Positions 7,127-18,029 are shown, counted from the stretch's first letter. The stretch: DNA of 64,000 nt from Bifidobacterium phasiani (GCF_019331775.1 NZ_JAHBBD010000001.1:62001-126000); one strand, 5' to 3'. Made by a program: numbers and translations. The notes: generated by a model not told the origin, from the letters alone.

Positions 7127-8211
7127 TTCCCATCACCTCTCAGGTTCTGGAGCGCGTCCGCCATGTCCCTCTGGACGGACGGGAAAAGATGCGCGTACCG
7201 GTAGGTGACATCCACCGCCTCGTGTCCGAGACGGTCCGCAATGGCGAGAGCGGTGAATCCCTTGTCGATAAGGAGCGACACGTGGCTGTGTCTCAGATCA
7301 TGCACGCGGATGCGCTTCACACCCGACCGTTTGCAACCGCGTCCCATCTCCCGATAGAGGAATGACTTCGTGAACGGAAAGACACGTTCCCCGTCCCCGA
7401 CGCCGAATAGAGCGATGTACTCCTCGACCTCTTCGGCCAAACCGTCCGGCATCGCAATGACCCGGTTCGACTTCGGGGTCTTCGGCGGCGTGATCACGTC
7501 CTCGCCCCGTATCCGTTGATACGACTTGGTGATGCGCAGCAGGCCTTTCCTGAAATCGAAATCGCCGGGGGTCAATGCGAGCAGTTCGCCCTCGCGGATT
7601 CCCGTCCAGAACAGCACCTCGAACGCCGTGAACGCCTGCGGCTTGTCCATGATCGCCTCCGAGAAACATCCGTACTCCTCCACGGTCCATATCTGCATCT
7701 CGTCGGCATCACGTTTACCGATCTTCCCGACCTGCCGCATCGGGTTCTCGCCAAGCCCGTAGTAGCGACAGGCATGATTGAACACAGCCGACAGCTGATT
7801 GCAAACAGTACGGACATACGTCATGCTGTACTTCCTGCCCGTCTTGGGATTAGTCGCGTCCCCGAGCCGCCCCTGCCACCGAAGCACGTCCGATGGAGTG
7901 ATTTCGTTCAGCTTCATCTCGCCGAAGACCGGCACCAGCTTGGTGTCCAAGATGTGCGCTTTCGTCAAGAACGTATTACGCTTGAGAAGCGGCCTGACAT
8001 CCTCCTTATATAGGCCAACGAAATCGGCGAAGGACATCGACGGCGAACCGTTGGCACGAAGCAGAAACTGACGCTCCCAGTCCCTGCCGGCACTTTTCGT
8101 CTTGAAACCCCTCCTATGCTTCTTCTTCCTCGCCCCCTCATAGGTGCGATACCAAACCTGAACATCCCAAAGTCCGGTCTTGGGGTTCCTGTTAACGGAC
8201 ATCTGACACAC
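7123..8211 (-). CDS. int: Tyrosine recombinase, integrase of the guaA element
   Basis: A 362-aa phage-type integrase. Residues 1-50 form an arm-binding domain with a basic patch (KKKHRRGFKTKSAG). Residues about 60-160 are the SAM-like core-binding domain (SFADFVGLYKEDVRPLL). The catalytic domain follows, with Arg in WTGIREGEL, HDLRHSHVS (H-x-x-R), LGHEAVDVTYRYAHL (His and the nucleophile Tyr). All catalytic residues appear present, so it is probably active. It would recombine the 13-bp core in guaA. The start overlaps the excisionase gene by 20 bp and the stop overlaps the next gene by 4 bp, so all are co-transcribed. A start a few codons later (MSVNRNPKTGLWD) is equally plausible. Confidence 0.9.
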   Translation of the reverse strand: MCQMSVNRNPKTGLWDVQVWYRTYEGARKKKHRRGFKTKSAGRDWERQFLLRANGSPSMSFADFVGLYKEDVRPLLKRNTFLTKAHILDTKLVPVFGEMKLNEITPSDVLRWQGRLGDATNPKTGRKYSMTYVRTVCNQLSAVFNHACRYYGLGENPMRQVGKIGKRDADEMQIWTVEEYGCFSEAIMDKPQAFTAFEVLFWTGIREGELLALTPGDFDFRKGLLRITKSYQRIRGEDVITPPKTPKSNRVIAMPDGLAEEVEEYIALFGVGDGERVFPFTKSFLYREMGRGCKRSGVKRIRVHDLRHSHVSLLIDKGFTALAIADRLGHEAVDVTYRYAHLFPSVQRDMADALQNLRGDGK

Positions 8212-8392
8212 CGCCCTCCCCCGGCAAGGCGAAATACTTTTCCTCGAAGAAGGCCAGATTCACCTTCCCGGGAATCGTTCGAATGCCCGACGATTCGAGT
8301 TCAGCGTTGAGTTCACGAATGACGCGGTACGCCGTAGCTCGGGAAACATCCAGAGCTTCCATAACGTATTCAGCATCGACCATTTTCGACAT
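8192..8392 (-). CDS. xis: Excisionase-like HTH protein
   Basis: A 66-aa protein with a helix-turn-helix (YVMEALDVSRATAYRVIRELNAEL) followed by GKVNLAFFEEKYF, the arrangement of MerR-like excisionases that bend attachment-site DNA and steer the integrase to excision. It sits directly upstream of int and overlaps it by 20 bp, a classical xis-int order. The Shine-Dalgarno AAGGAGG lies just ahead of the ATG. The small size and position are the main support; a purely regulatory role is possible. Confidence 0.75.
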   Translation of the reverse strand: MSKMVDAEYVMEALDVSRATAYRVIRELNAELESSGIRTIPGKVNLAFFEEKYFALPGEGGVSDVR

Positions 8393-8474
8393 GCGAACCT
8401 CCTTGGCTCATTCGGATGGTTGTCGGCACAACGCCCTACGCAGCCATAAAGCCCACGATGCATTGAACCTTCTG

Positions 8475-8523
8475 ACAGCTTAAATATGTCTCACATTTTT
8501 ACAGTAATACAATTTTTAGCTGT
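8475..8523. promoter_or_regulatory. Candidate operator between xis and the divergent regulator
   Basis: Inverted repeat ACAGCTTAAA (8475-8484) / TTTTAGCTGT (8514-8523), 9 of 10 bp matching, in the AT-rich gap between the divergent xis-int operon and the double-HTH gene. Position suggests binding by that regulator; there is no direct evidence. Confidence 0.35.
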
Positions 8524-8584
8524 TCTGCATCATGGGCGTCACCCTTCACAAATAAGACAAAAATAAGATCACTGGCGTCTTCTG

Positions 8585-8590
8585 TATAAT
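8585..8590 (+). promoter_or_regulatory. -10 element of the double-HTH regulator gene
   Basis: Consensus TATAAT, 38 nt upstream of the chosen ATG at 8628. No good -35 is seen. Its position rules out translation from the earlier ATG at 8589. Confidence 0.5.
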
Positions 8591-8627
8591 GCCCTTAACG
8601 TACATCTCCAGAAAGGGCGGGTATCTT

Positions 8628-9764
8628 ATGAGCCTGTACGACGTAGCGCAGATGCTTACGAATGAGTACAGGCGCACCCAGTCGGGCAAGTACTGGCAGT
8701 CGTATCTGCTCGCCGCGAAGTTACGCGATCTGCGCTCCCGCGAACATCTGACGCAAGCAGAAACAGCGAAAAGAGCCGGCATCAGCGAATCCACCTTGCG
8801 GAACTACGAGCTGCAAAAGTCCTCGCCGAAGCAATCCCACCTCGAAGCACTCAGCAAGACGTTCGATGTCAGACCGGAGGCCCTACGCCTCTACGACATC
8901 GACATGTTTCCGGCCAACGCGCTTTTCGAACTGGGCGAGACCTACGGACTCATGCCCCGCACCAGCGGTTCGGACGGCCGGAGGGATGAAAGATTCGCAA
9001 TCTTGGAGCCGAAGAACGGGTATATGGCCTCCGTATTGGCCGAGTGGGCGGAAAAGTACCATGCGCTCGATCATGACGAGATCAGCCGCGATGACTACGA
9101 GAGGTGGAAAGACCGGTTTTCCGAGGGCTTTGACCCTGCTGATTTTCCACTTCGATACAGTCGATCAGATAATGGTTTCGCAGCAATCGAACCATGGCGG
9201 AACGTACAATTTGCCAACACACTGCAACGCCTAAGGAAAAACAAAGGGTTGACGCAGGAGGAACTTGGACTGATCAGCGGCTGCGCCAAAACTGCGATAC
9301 GTGCCTATGAACAGAGAAGGCGACTGCCCAAAAGCGTTCAGATCAAGGCATTGGCACTGGCCCTCGATGTCACCGAAGGTGCGTTGGTCTTCTTTGACTT
9401 CGGTAGCCCCGTCCAGGCCGTTCACGCGCTCTTTCAGGTAGCAAACCAGCACGGGCTTATCCCCCAGATTGTGGACGGGATTCCCGTGCTGCGTACGATA
9501 CAGCCGGACTTGGAACGCTATATCGACCAGTGGGCATGGGCATTAGAAGGTCGCTATGAGAATGCCGAAGTCAACGGAAAGGCACCAGAATCCTATCAGC
9601 AATGGAAGGATCGATACAATCCCGACAATCTTTCCGGAACTGAATGGGAAAGCCGATATCACCCCTATTTCGACGCTCCGAACCGGTTCAACGGGGCCAT
9701 GGATAGCCTTAATGACCCCTTCAACGAACGCTACACGGAACAAGGCGGCTTCCTAAGAGCATGA
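8628..9764 (+). CDS. Regulator with two XRE helix-turn-helix modules in tandem
   Basis: A 378-aa protein that is an internal duplication. Module one: HTH at about residues 31-90 (LRDLRSREHLTQAETAKRAG, then ESTLRNYELQKSSPK), followed by ALFELGETYGLMPR and ending in YERWKDRF. Module two: HTH at about 190-250 (LRKNKGLTQEELGLISGCAK, then RAYEQRRRLPK), followed by ALFQVANQHGLIPQ and ending in YQQWKDRY. Both halves share the order HTH, AL-F motif, YxxWKDR. It is divergent from xis-int and most likely controls the element's excision genes. The start at 8628 follows AGAAAGGGCGGG; the longer frame would begin at the -10 box. Two fused HTH modules may let a monomer bind a dyad operator. Confidence 0.75.
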   Translation: MSLYDVAQMLTNEYRRTQSGKYWQSYLLAAKLRDLRSREHLTQAETAKRAGISESTLRNYELQKSSPKQSHLEALSKTFDVRPEALRLYDIDMFPANALFELGETYGLMPRTSGSDGRRDERFAILEPKNGYMASVLAEWAEKYHALDHDEISRDDYERWKDRFSEGFDPADFPLRYSRSDNGFAAIEPWRNVQFANTLQRLRKNKGLTQEELGLISGCAKTAIRAYEQRRRLPKSVQIKALALALDVTEGALVFFDFGSPVQAVHALFQVANQHGLIPQIVDGIPVLRTIQPDLERYIDQWAWALEGRYENAEVNGKAPESYQQWKDRYNPDNLSGTEWESRYHPYFDAPNRFNGAMDSLNDPFNERYTEQGGFLRA

Positions 9765-9790
9765 CCGCAATGTATAGCGTGACGGAACCC

Positions 9791-9831
9791 ATCGGTATCG
9801 AAATTGCCGTCATTGCTGTCATTGCTGTCAT
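9791..9831. repeat. Right copy of the 41-bp inverted repeat
   Basis: The minus strand reads three spaced TGACRGCA units then CGGCAATTTCGATACCGATG, 35 of 41 identical to 1640-1680 in opposite orientation. It lies about 350 bp inside the right core repeat. Confidence 0.6.
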
Positions 9832-9885
9832 TTGCAGCGCAATCAACGGTTCAACACGACAGGCAGCAAAGCTAAAACGCACAGT

Positions 9886-9929
9886 CAATGGGTACCAATT
9901 CACAGCGCGGGTACCAAATGGGTATCACC
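9886..9929. repeat. Arm-type repeats, right end (three GGGTAYCA)
   Basis: Three direct copies: ATGGGTACCA, GCGGGTACCA and ATGGGTATCA, spaced about 20 and 11 bp. The motif recurs twice in the opposite orientation at 1563-1588, so the two ends of the element mirror each other. Confidence 0.5.
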
Positions 9930-10116
9930 AGACACGATAAGGCCGAGTCTTTCACACCTTCAGCCTTGTCAACATCTCCGACCAAACCACGTGCAGCCAG
10001 CGGACAGATACATCACGCCATGGCGGCTGAATATGGTAGAAAACTAGCATCCTACAAAGAAAGTCAACGTTTCTGCACCGTACGGCTAGCAGGTCTGAAC
10101 CCGAAACATATGAGAC

Positions 10117-10148
10117 GGGGTGCATCCCGCGAACACAGGATGCACCCC
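10117..10148 (-). terminator. Hairpin downstream of guaA supplied by the element
   Basis: Perfect 11-bp stem GGGGTGCATCC/GGATGCACCCC with a 10-nt loop, about 30 nt after the guaA stop. The T-tract is weak. It probably replaces the displaced guaA terminator at 1392-1419. Confidence 0.6.
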
Positions 10149-10176
10149 TGAATAGTAAGACGTTTTTAAGAGCAGA

Positions 10177-11739
<1,563 letters not shown>

Positions 11740-12191
11740 GAACCACTCCCCTTATCAATTCGTCGGGTGGAATACAATGCATCCATTGTGGCGTGTCAAG
11801 CAGACAACGAGGGCGCCGCAAAACGCCGCCAAAACCGGTTTGACAAAGTTACAACACGCACCACGCCGGGACTCAACACGCCGCCTTTCGGCCCTCGAAA
11901 CGAACGCGCAGACACCGTCGAAAACCCTGATAAACGTTGATATGACGCCGTTTTTCATCACTTTCGCACAGGTTTTCGTCTTCACAATCCGACCACGCGA
12001 GATGAACATTTCGGTAAATTTTTCTAACAATTTAGAACGCGCTCGCAAAAAATCGCCACAAAGTCGCACGTTCCTCGTAGAATCGAGAACGATTGGGAGT
12101 GGACCATCCGCGGAATCGCAAGGTTTCTCGGGGCTCGCACCCGATGACAATTATCAATCGCACAACACCGTGCAGGAGTACAGGAGTACAT
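11740..12191. other. guaA-xfp divergent control region with duplicated Shine-Dalgarno
   Basis: 452 bp without a gene. On the plus strand a possible -10 TAGAAT (12078-12083) precedes xfp by about 110 nt, giving a long leader. The leader ends with an 8-bp tandem duplication CAGGAGTA CAGGAGTA (12173-12188) just before the xfp ATG, so there are two GGAG sites. A small GCAC/GTGC hairpin lies before them. On the minus side the guaA leader has a weak TGTATT -10-like box. Confidence 0.5.
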
Positions 12192-14669
12192 ATGACGAGT
12201 CCTGTTATTGGCACCCCTTGGAAGAAGCTTGACGCTCCGGTTTCCGAGGAAGCTCTCGAAGGCGTCGACAAGTACTGGCGCGCTTCGAACTATCTGTCCA
12301 TCGGCCAGATCTATCTGCGCAGCAACCCGCTGATGAAGGAACCGTTCACCCGCGACGACGTGAAGCACCGTCTGGTGGGGCACTGGGGCACCACTCCGGG
12401 CCTGAACTTCCTGATCGGCCACATCAACCGACTGATCGCCGATCACCAGCAGAACACCGTGATCATCATGGGACCGGGCCACGGCGGACCGGCCGGCACC
12501 TCGCAGTCCTATCTCGATGGCACCTACACGGAGTACTTCCCGAACATCACCAAGGATGAGGCTGGCCTCCAGAAGTTCTTCCGCCAGTTCTCCTACCCGG
12601 GCGGCATTCCGTCCCACTACGCCCCGGAGACCCCGGGCTCGATCCACGAGGGCGGCGAGCTCGGCTACGCGCTGTCCCACGCGTACGGCGCGGTCATGAA
12701 CAACCCGAGCCTGTTCGTCCCGGCCATCGTCGGCGACGGCGAGGCCGAGACCGGCCCGCTGGCCACCGGCTGGCAGTCCAACAAGCTGATCAACCCGCGC
12801 ACCGACGGCATCGTCCTGCCGATCCTGCACCTCAACGGCTACAAGATCGCCAACCCGACGATCCTGGCCCGCATCTCCGACGAGGAGCTCCACGAGTTCT
12901 TCCACGGCATGGGCTACCAGCCGTACGAGTTCGTCGCCGGCTTCGACGACGAGGATCACATGTCGATCCACCGCCGCTTCGCCGAGCTGTTCGAGACCGT
13001 CTTCGACGAGATCTGCGACATCAAGGCCGCGGCCCAGACCGACGACATGACCCGCCCGTTCTACCCGATGATCATCTTCCGCACGCCGAAGGGCTGGACC
13101 TGCCCGAAGTTCATCGACGGCAAGAAGACCGAGGGTTCGTGGCGCGCCCACCAGGTGCCGCTGGCCTCCGCCCGCGACACCCAGGAGCACTTCGAGGTCC
13201 TCAAGGGCTGGCTCGAGTCCTACAAGCCCGAGGAGCTGTTCGACGAGAACGGCGCCGTGAAGCCGGAGGTCACCGCCTTCATGCCGAAGGGCGAGCTGCG
13301 CATCGGCCAGAACCCGAACGCCAACGGCGGCCGCATCCGCGAGGACCTGAAGCTGCCGAAGCTGGACGACTACGAGGTCAAGGAAGTCGCCGAGTACGGC
13401 CACGGCTGGGGCCAGCTCGAGGCCACCCGTCGCCTCGGCGTCTACACCCGCGACATCATCAAGCTCAACCCGGATTCGTTCCGCATCTTCGGACCGGACG
13501 AGACCGCGTCGAACCGTCTGCAGGCCGCCTACGAGGTGACCAACAAGCAGTGGGACGCCGGCTACCTGTCCGCCCAGGTCGACGAGCACATGGCCGTCAC
13601 CGGCCAGGTCACCGAGCAGCTTTCCGAGCACCAGATGGAAGGCTTCCTCGAGGGCTACCTGCTCACCGGCCGTCACGGCATCTGGAGCTCCTATGAGTCC
13701 TTCGTGCACGTGATCGACTCGATGCTGAACCAGCACGCGAAGTGGCTGGAGGCCACCGTCCGCGAGATCCCGTGGCGCAAGCCGATCTCGTCGATGAACC
13801 TCCTGGTCTCCTCGCACGTCTGGCGCCAGGACCACAACGGCTTCTCGCACCAGGATCCGGGCGTCACCTCCGTCCTGCTGAACAAGACGTTCAACAACGA
13901 CCACGTGGTGAACATCTACTTCCCGTGCGACTCCAACATGCTGCTGGCCGTCGCCGAGAAGTGCTACAAGTCCACCAACCAGATCAACGCGATCATCGCC
14001 GGCAAGCAGCCGGCCGCCACCTGGCTGACCCTCGACGAGGCCCGCGCCGAGCTCGAGAAGGGCGCCGCCGAGTGGAAGTGGGCCTCCAACGTCGAGTCCA
14101 ACGACGAGGCCCAGATCGTGCTGGCCTGCGCCGGCGACGTCCCGACCCAGGAGATCATGGCCGCGGCCGACAAGCTGAGCGCCATGGGCATCAAGTTCAA
14201 GGTCGTCAACGTCGTGGACCTCATCAAGCTGCAGTCCGCCAAGGAGAACGACGAGGCCCTGACCGACGAGGAGTTCGCCGAGCTGTTCACCGAGGACAAG
14301 CCGGTCCTGTTCGCGTACCACTCCTACGCGCACGACGTGCGTGGCCTGATCTTCGACCGTCCGAACCACGATAACTTCAACGTTCACGGCTACAAGGAGC
14401 AGGGCTCGACCACCACGCCGTTCGACATGGTCCGCGTCAACGACATCGATCGCTACGAGCTCGTCGCCGAGGCTCTGCGCATGATCGACGCCGACAAGTA
14501 CGCCGAGAAGATCGACGAGCTCGAGGCCTTCCGCCAGGAGGCCTTCCAGTTCGCGGTCGACAACGGCTACGATCATCCGGACTACACCGACTGGGTGTAC
14601 TCGGATGTCAAGACCGACAAGCAGGGCGCCGTCACCGCCACCGCCGCCACCGCCGGCGACAACGAGTGA
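12192..14669 (+). CDS. xfp: Xylulose 5-phosphate/fructose 6-phosphate phosphoketolase
   Basis: 825 aa, the usual bifidobacterial length. This thiamine-diphosphate enzyme cleaves fructose 6-P and xylulose 5-P with phosphate to acetyl-P plus erythrose 4-P or glyceraldehyde 3-P, and is the key step of the bifid shunt. The start [13 protein letters not shown] at 12192 matches the family and follows two GGAG motifs. Visible landmarks are GPGHGGPAG (residues about 97-105) and the ThDP-binding [10 protein letters not shown] near residue 180. The acetyl-P produced feeds the adjacent pta and ackA. Codon use is strongly biased, as expected for a highly expressed gene. The C-terminus ends in an Ala/Thr-rich tail. 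Confidence 0.98.
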   Translation: MTSPVIGTPWKKLDAPVSEEALEGVDKYWRASNYLSIGQIYLRSNPLMKEPFTRDDVKHRLVGHWGTTPGLNFLIGHINRLIADHQQNTVIIMGPGHGGPAGTSQSYLDGTYTEYFPNITKDEAGLQKFFRQFSYPGGIPSHYAPETPGSIHEGGELGYALSHAYGAVMNNPSLFVPAIVGDGEAETGPLATGWQSNKLINPRTDGIVLPILHLNGYKIANPTILARISDEELHEFFHGMGYQPYEFVAGFDDEDHMSIHRRFAELFETVFDEICDIKAAAQTDDMTRPFYPMIIFRTPKGWTCPKFIDGKKTEGSWRAHQVPLASARDTQEHFEVLKGWLESYKPEELFDENGAVKPEVTAFMPKGELRIGQNPNANGGRIREDLKLPKLDDYEVKEVAEYGHGWGQLEATRRLGVYTRDIIKLNPDSFRIFGPDETASNRLQAAYEVTNKQWDAGYLSAQVDEHMAVTGQVTEQLSEHQMEGFLEGYLLTGRHGIWSSYESFVHVIDSMLNQHAKWLEATVREIPWRKPISSMNLLVSSHVWRQDHNGFSHQDPGVTSVLLNKTFNNDHVVNIYFPCDSNMLLAVAEKCYKSTNQINAIIAGKQPAATWLTLDEARAELEKGAAEWKWASNVESNDEAQIVLACAGDVPTQEIMAAADKLSAMGIKFKVVNVVDLIKLQSAKENDEALTDEEFAELFTEDKPVLFAYHSYAHDVRGLIFDRPNHDNFNVHGYKEQGSTTTPFDMVRVNDIDRYELVAEALRMIDADKYAEKIDELEAFRQEAFQFAVDNGYDHPDYTDWVYSDVKTDKQGAVTATAATAGDNE

Positions 14670-14703
14670 CGCTGACCTGACCACATCGGTCGGTTGAACC
14701 ACC

Positions 14704-14738
14704 AAGGGGGTTCCGGGATCCGTCCCGGAGCCCCCTTC
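14704..14738 (+). terminator. Terminator after xfp
   Basis: Hairpin GGGGG..TCCGGGA/TCCCGG..CCCCC with a 4-nt loop, 35 nt after the xfp stop and followed by TTCG. Confidence 0.7.
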
Positions 14739-14804
14739 GTCGTATCCCGGACCGGACGCGAGGCACACCGCGGCGCCGTGTTCCGGGAATCCCCCATGAC
14801 GCAC

Positions 14805-14840
14805 TAGAATGACAGATGGCGTGAACGCAGTGGTCACGCC
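14805..14840 (+). promoter_or_regulatory. pta promoter region with leader inverted repeat
   Basis: A -10-like TAGAAT (14805-14810) is followed by GGCGTGA-9 nt-TCACGCC (14818-14840) in the leader, 27 nt before the GTG of pta. The repeat could be an operator or an RNA hairpin. The -35 is poor. Confidence 0.4.
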
Positions 14841-14866
14841 ATGGCCGACCTCGAATAGGAGACACC

Positions 14867-16534
14867 GTGAGTCTTACAACCGTCACTATCATCAGCCCCG
14901 AAGCCGCCAACGGCCGCAACGTCGTCGCCTACGGCGTCGTGCGCGCCCTCGCCTCGCTCAGGCGCACCGGCGTGTTCCGTCCGGCCGCCTGCAGGAAGGA
15001 GACGTTCACCGACGTGCTGCTCGGCGCCGCCACTGCCGACGAGACCCGCGAGCAGGCCGTCGGCGTCTGCCTGAAGCGCGCCCGCACCGACAAGGACGGC
15101 TCCCGCGCCGACATCGTCGCCGCCTACGAGGAGACCGTCGCGGCCATCGCCCCGGAAGCCATGGTGATCGTCGGCACCGACCGCTCCGCCGTCAACGATC
15201 CCGCCATGTTCGCGTTCAACGCCGACGTCGCCGCCGACCTCGCCTCCCCCGTCTTCCTGGCCGTGTGCGCCGCCGAGCGCACGCCGGACGAGGTCCGCGC
15301 GACCGTGGAGGCCTGCGCCGTCAGCGTCGCGGACGCCTGCACCAAGGTGATCGGCGTGTTCGTCACCGGCTGCGACGACGAGAAGGCCGCCGCCGTCAAG
15401 GACGCCCTGGCCGGCGACGTGCCGGTGTGGACGGTCCCGGCCGTCGAGTTCGCCGACGAGGCCGGCGCCGCCGCAGCCGCCGAGGCCTTCGACGCCAACG
15501 TCCCCGCGGAGCAGGTGCTCGACGCGCTCGACGCGCCGTTCGACGCCCCGGTGACCCCGTACGCGTTCCAGCACAGCCTGCTGGGCAAGGCGAAGGCCGA
15601 CCGCAAGACGATCGTGCTGCCCGAGGGCGAGGAGGACCGCATCATCAAGGCCGCCGACTACCTGCTGGAGCGCGACATCGTCGACCTGATCATCGTCGGC
15701 GACCGCGACGCGATCCTCGCCCGCGGCGCCGAGCTCGGGCTCGGCTCGCTGGACAAGGCGACGTTCCAGGCCATGGACGACGAGGAGGTCCTCGCCCCGA
15801 TGGTCGCCAAGCTGTGCGAGCTGCGCGCCAAGAAGGGCATGACCGAGGAGCAGGCCCGCAAGACGCTCGCCGACCCGAGCTACTTCGGCACGATGCTGGT
15901 CGTGCTGGGCAGGGCCGACGGCCTGGTCTCCGGCTCGGTGAACTCGACGGCCAACACCGTGCGCCCCGCGCTGCAGGTCATCAAGACCAAGCCGGGCGCC
16001 TCGCTGGTCTCCGGCGCGTTCCTGATGTGCTTCCGCGACCACGTGGCCGTGTTCGCCGACTGCGCGATCAACCTCAACCCGAACGCCGAGCAGCTCGCCG
16101 ACATCGCCATCCAGTCCGCCGAGACCGCGAAGTCGTTCGGCATCGACCCGAAGGTCGGCATGCTGTCGTACTCGACGCTCGGCTCCGGCAAGGGCCCGGA
16201 CGTCGACCTGGTCGAGGAGGCCACCGCCATCGTCCGCCAGAAGGCCCCGGAGCTCGCCGTGGTCGGCTCCATCCAGTTCGACGCCGCGTGGTCCCCCACC
16301 GTCGCCGCCACCAAGGCCAAGGGCAACGACGTGGCCGGCCACGTCAACGTGTTCGTCTTCCCGAACCTGTGCGCGGGCAACATCGGCTACAAGGCCGTGC
16401 AGCGCTCGTCCGGCGCGGTCGCGGTCGGCCCGGTGCTGCAGGGCCTGAACCGCCCGGTCAACGACCTGTCGCGCGGCGCGCTCGTGCAGGACATCATCAA
16501 CACCGTCGCGCTGACCGCCATCGAGGCGCAGTGA
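14867..16534 (+). CDS. pta: Phosphate acetyltransferase
   Basis: 555 aa. It interconverts acetyl-CoA and acetyl phosphate, linking the pyruvate branch to the acetyl-P pool made by phosphoketolase. The N-terminal 200 residues are the regulatory region found in long Pta proteins (MSLTTVTIISPEAANGRN). The catalytic PTA_PTB domain starts near residue 225 (FQHSLLGKAKADRKTIVLPE) and contains GLVSGSVNSTANTVRPALQ and YSTLGSGKGPD. The start is GTG at 14867 with AGGAGA 5 nt upstream. It is followed by its own strong hairpin and then ackA, so the two genes are probably separate transcripts. Confidence 0.96.
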   Translation: MSLTTVTIISPEAANGRNVVAYGVVRALASLRRTGVFRPAACRKETFTDVLLGAATADETREQAVGVCLKRARTDKDGSRADIVAAYEETVAAIAPEAMVIVGTDRSAVNDPAMFAFNADVAADLASPVFLAVCAAERTPDEVRATVEACAVSVADACTKVIGVFVTGCDDEKAAAVKDALAGDVPVWTVPAVEFADEAGAAAAAEAFDANVPAEQVLDALDAPFDAPVTPYAFQHSLLGKAKADRKTIVLPEGEEDRIIKAADYLLERDIVDLIIVGDRDAILARGAELGLGSLDKATFQAMDDEEVLAPMVAKLCELRAKKGMTEEQARKTLADPSYFGTMLVVLGRADGLVSGSVNSTANTVRPALQVIKTKPGASLVSGAFLMCFRDHVAVFADCAINLNPNAEQLADIAIQSAETAKSFGIDPKVGMLSYSTLGSGKGPDVDLVEEATAIVRQKAPELAVVGSIQFDAAWSPTVAATKAKGNDVAGHVNVFVFPNLCAGNIGYKAVQRSSGAVAVGPVLQGLNRPVNDLSRGALVQDIINTVALTAIEAQ

Positions 16535-16575
16535 CGCGCTGACGGCCGCCGCTCCCGCCCGGTCCCGGGACGTGC

Positions 16576-16636
16576 GCGAAGGGCCGCGGCGGGCGTCGTA
16601 CCACGATCCGGCTCGACGCCCGCCGCGGCCCTTCGC
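16576..16636. terminator. Very long perfect hairpin between pta and ackA
   Basis: The 23-bp arms beginning GCGAAGGGCCGCGG and ending in CCTTCGC pair without mismatch around a 15-nt loop. It lies 42 nt after the pta stop. It has no T-tract but is among the most stable hairpins in the window. It may terminate, protect the pta 3' end, or both. Confidence 0.65.
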
Positions 16637-16751
16637 GTCGCCCGGCCCCGATTCCGCGTTTGCTGCCGCTTTTGTAGCCGTCAGCGAGTAATCTAGGTAC
16701 TGGCAACCCGCTTCATCGGGATCAATGCAGAACACAATGGAGGATGCCCCA

Positions 16752-17981
16752 ATGGCGAAAACCGTCCTTGTTATCAATTCCGGCTCCAGCTCGATCAAGT
16801 ATCAGCTGGTCGACCTCGAATCCGGCGAAGGCATCGCCTCGGGTCTCGTCGAGAAGATCGGCGAGCCGGTCGACGGCCACTACAAGCACGAGTACAACGG
16901 CGAGAAGCACGAGCTCGAGGAGCCGATCCACGACCACGAGCAGGGTCTGAAGCGCGTGCTCGGCTTCTTCGACGAGTACGGCCCGAACCTGGCCGAGGCC
17001 GGCATCGTCGCCGTCGGCCATCGCGTCGTCCAGGGCGGTTCCCTCTTCCCGAAGCCGGCGCTGGTCACCGACAAGACCATCAACCAGGTCAAGGACCTCG
17101 CCGTCCTGGCCCCGCTGCACAACGGCCCGGAGGCCACCGGCGCCGAGGTCATGCGCGCGCTGCTGCCGGACGTCCCGCAGGTCTTCGTGTTCGACTCCTC
17201 GTTCTTCTTCCAGCTGCCGAAGGCCGCCAGCACCTACGCGCTGAACAAGGAGATCGCCGAGCAGTACCACATCCGCCGCTACGGCGCCCACGGCACCAGC
17301 CACGAGTACATCTCCTCCGTGGTGCCCGAGGTGATCGGCAAGCCGGCCGAGGGCCTCAAGCAGATCGTGCTGCACATCGGCAACGGCGCCTCCGCCTCCG
17401 CCGAGGTCTCCGGCAAGCCGGTCGAGACCTCGATGGGCCTGACCCCGCTCGAGGGCCTGGTCATGGGCGGCCGCACCGGCGACATCGACCCGGCCGTGGT
17501 CTTCCACCTGATCCGCAACGCCCACATGAACGTGGACGAGCTCGACGCGCTGTTCAACAAGCGCTCCGGCATGATGGGCATGACCGGCCACGGCGATCTG
17601 CGCGAGGTGCACAAGCTGGTCGAGGCCGGCGACGAGGACGCCAAGCTCGCGCTCGACATCTACGTGCACCGCATCGTCGGCTACATCGGCAACTACACCG
17701 CCCAGATGGGCGGCGTGGACGTCATCACCTTCACCGCCGGCGTCGGCGAGAACGATGAGATCGTGCGCAAGATGGTGTGCGACAAGCTCGCCCCGTTCGG
17801 CGTCAAGCTCGACGAGGAGAAGAACAACACCCGCTCCAAGCAGCCGCGCGTCATCTCCACGCCGGACTCCTCGGTGGTCATCGCCGTCATCCCGACGAAC
17901 GAGGAGCTGGCCATCGCCCGCAAGTCCGCCGCCATCGCCGAGGAGGGCCAGGACACCTACGGCAACGTGTTCGCCAAGTGA
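16752..17981 (+). CDS. ackA: Acetate kinase
   Basis: 409 aa. It transfers the phosphate of acetyl-P to ADP, giving acetate and ATP, the main energy-yielding step of the bifid shunt. Motifs: INSGSSSIKYQL at the N-terminus (acetokinase signature 1), GHRVVQGGSLF near residue 93, RRYGAHGTSHEYIS near 175 (catalytic His), HIGNGASASA near 205, and FTAGVGEND near 330. The ATG at 16752 has GGAGG 8 nt upstream; an upstream in-frame ATG at 16725 would put the Shine-Dalgarno inside the gene. Third in the row xfp, pta, ackA. Confidence 0.98.
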   Translation: MAKTVLVINSGSSSIKYQLVDLESGEGIASGLVEKIGEPVDGHYKHEYNGEKHELEEPIHDHEQGLKRVLGFFDEYGPNLAEAGIVAVGHRVVQGGSLFPKPALVTDKTINQVKDLAVLAPLHNGPEATGAEVMRALLPDVPQVFVFDSSFFFQLPKAASTYALNKEIAEQYHIRRYGAHGTSHEYISSVVPEVIGKPAEGLKQIVLHIGNGASASAEVSGKPVETSMGLTPLEGLVMGGRTGDIDPAVVFHLIRNAHMNVDELDALFNKRSGMMGMTGHGDLREVHKLVEAGDEDAKLALDIYVHRIVGYIGNYTAQMGGVDVITFTAGVGENDEIVRKMVCDKLAPFGVKLDEEKNNTRSKQPRVISTPDSSVVIAVIPTNEELAIARKSAAIAEEGQDTYGNVFAK

Positions 17982-18029
17982 GCGACCGCTGACACGGTGA
18001 ACGCCGGCCGTCGCCAACGACGGATATAG

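Larger units (their letters stand above)
9765..10116. other. Gene-free right end of the guaA element
   Basis: No credible gene. The stretch holds the right-end repeat arrays described separately and leads into the hairpin before guaA. Confidence 0.6.

Noticed and set aside
12024..14837. A 937-codon open frame antisense to xfp
   Set aside because: It mirrors the codon bias of xfp; the translation is a Val/Leu/Gly/Asp-rich shadow with no motif. Same verdict for the long frames antisense to polA (26210-28630), glgX (22096-24234), guaA (10390-11940) and rpsA (52021-53709).
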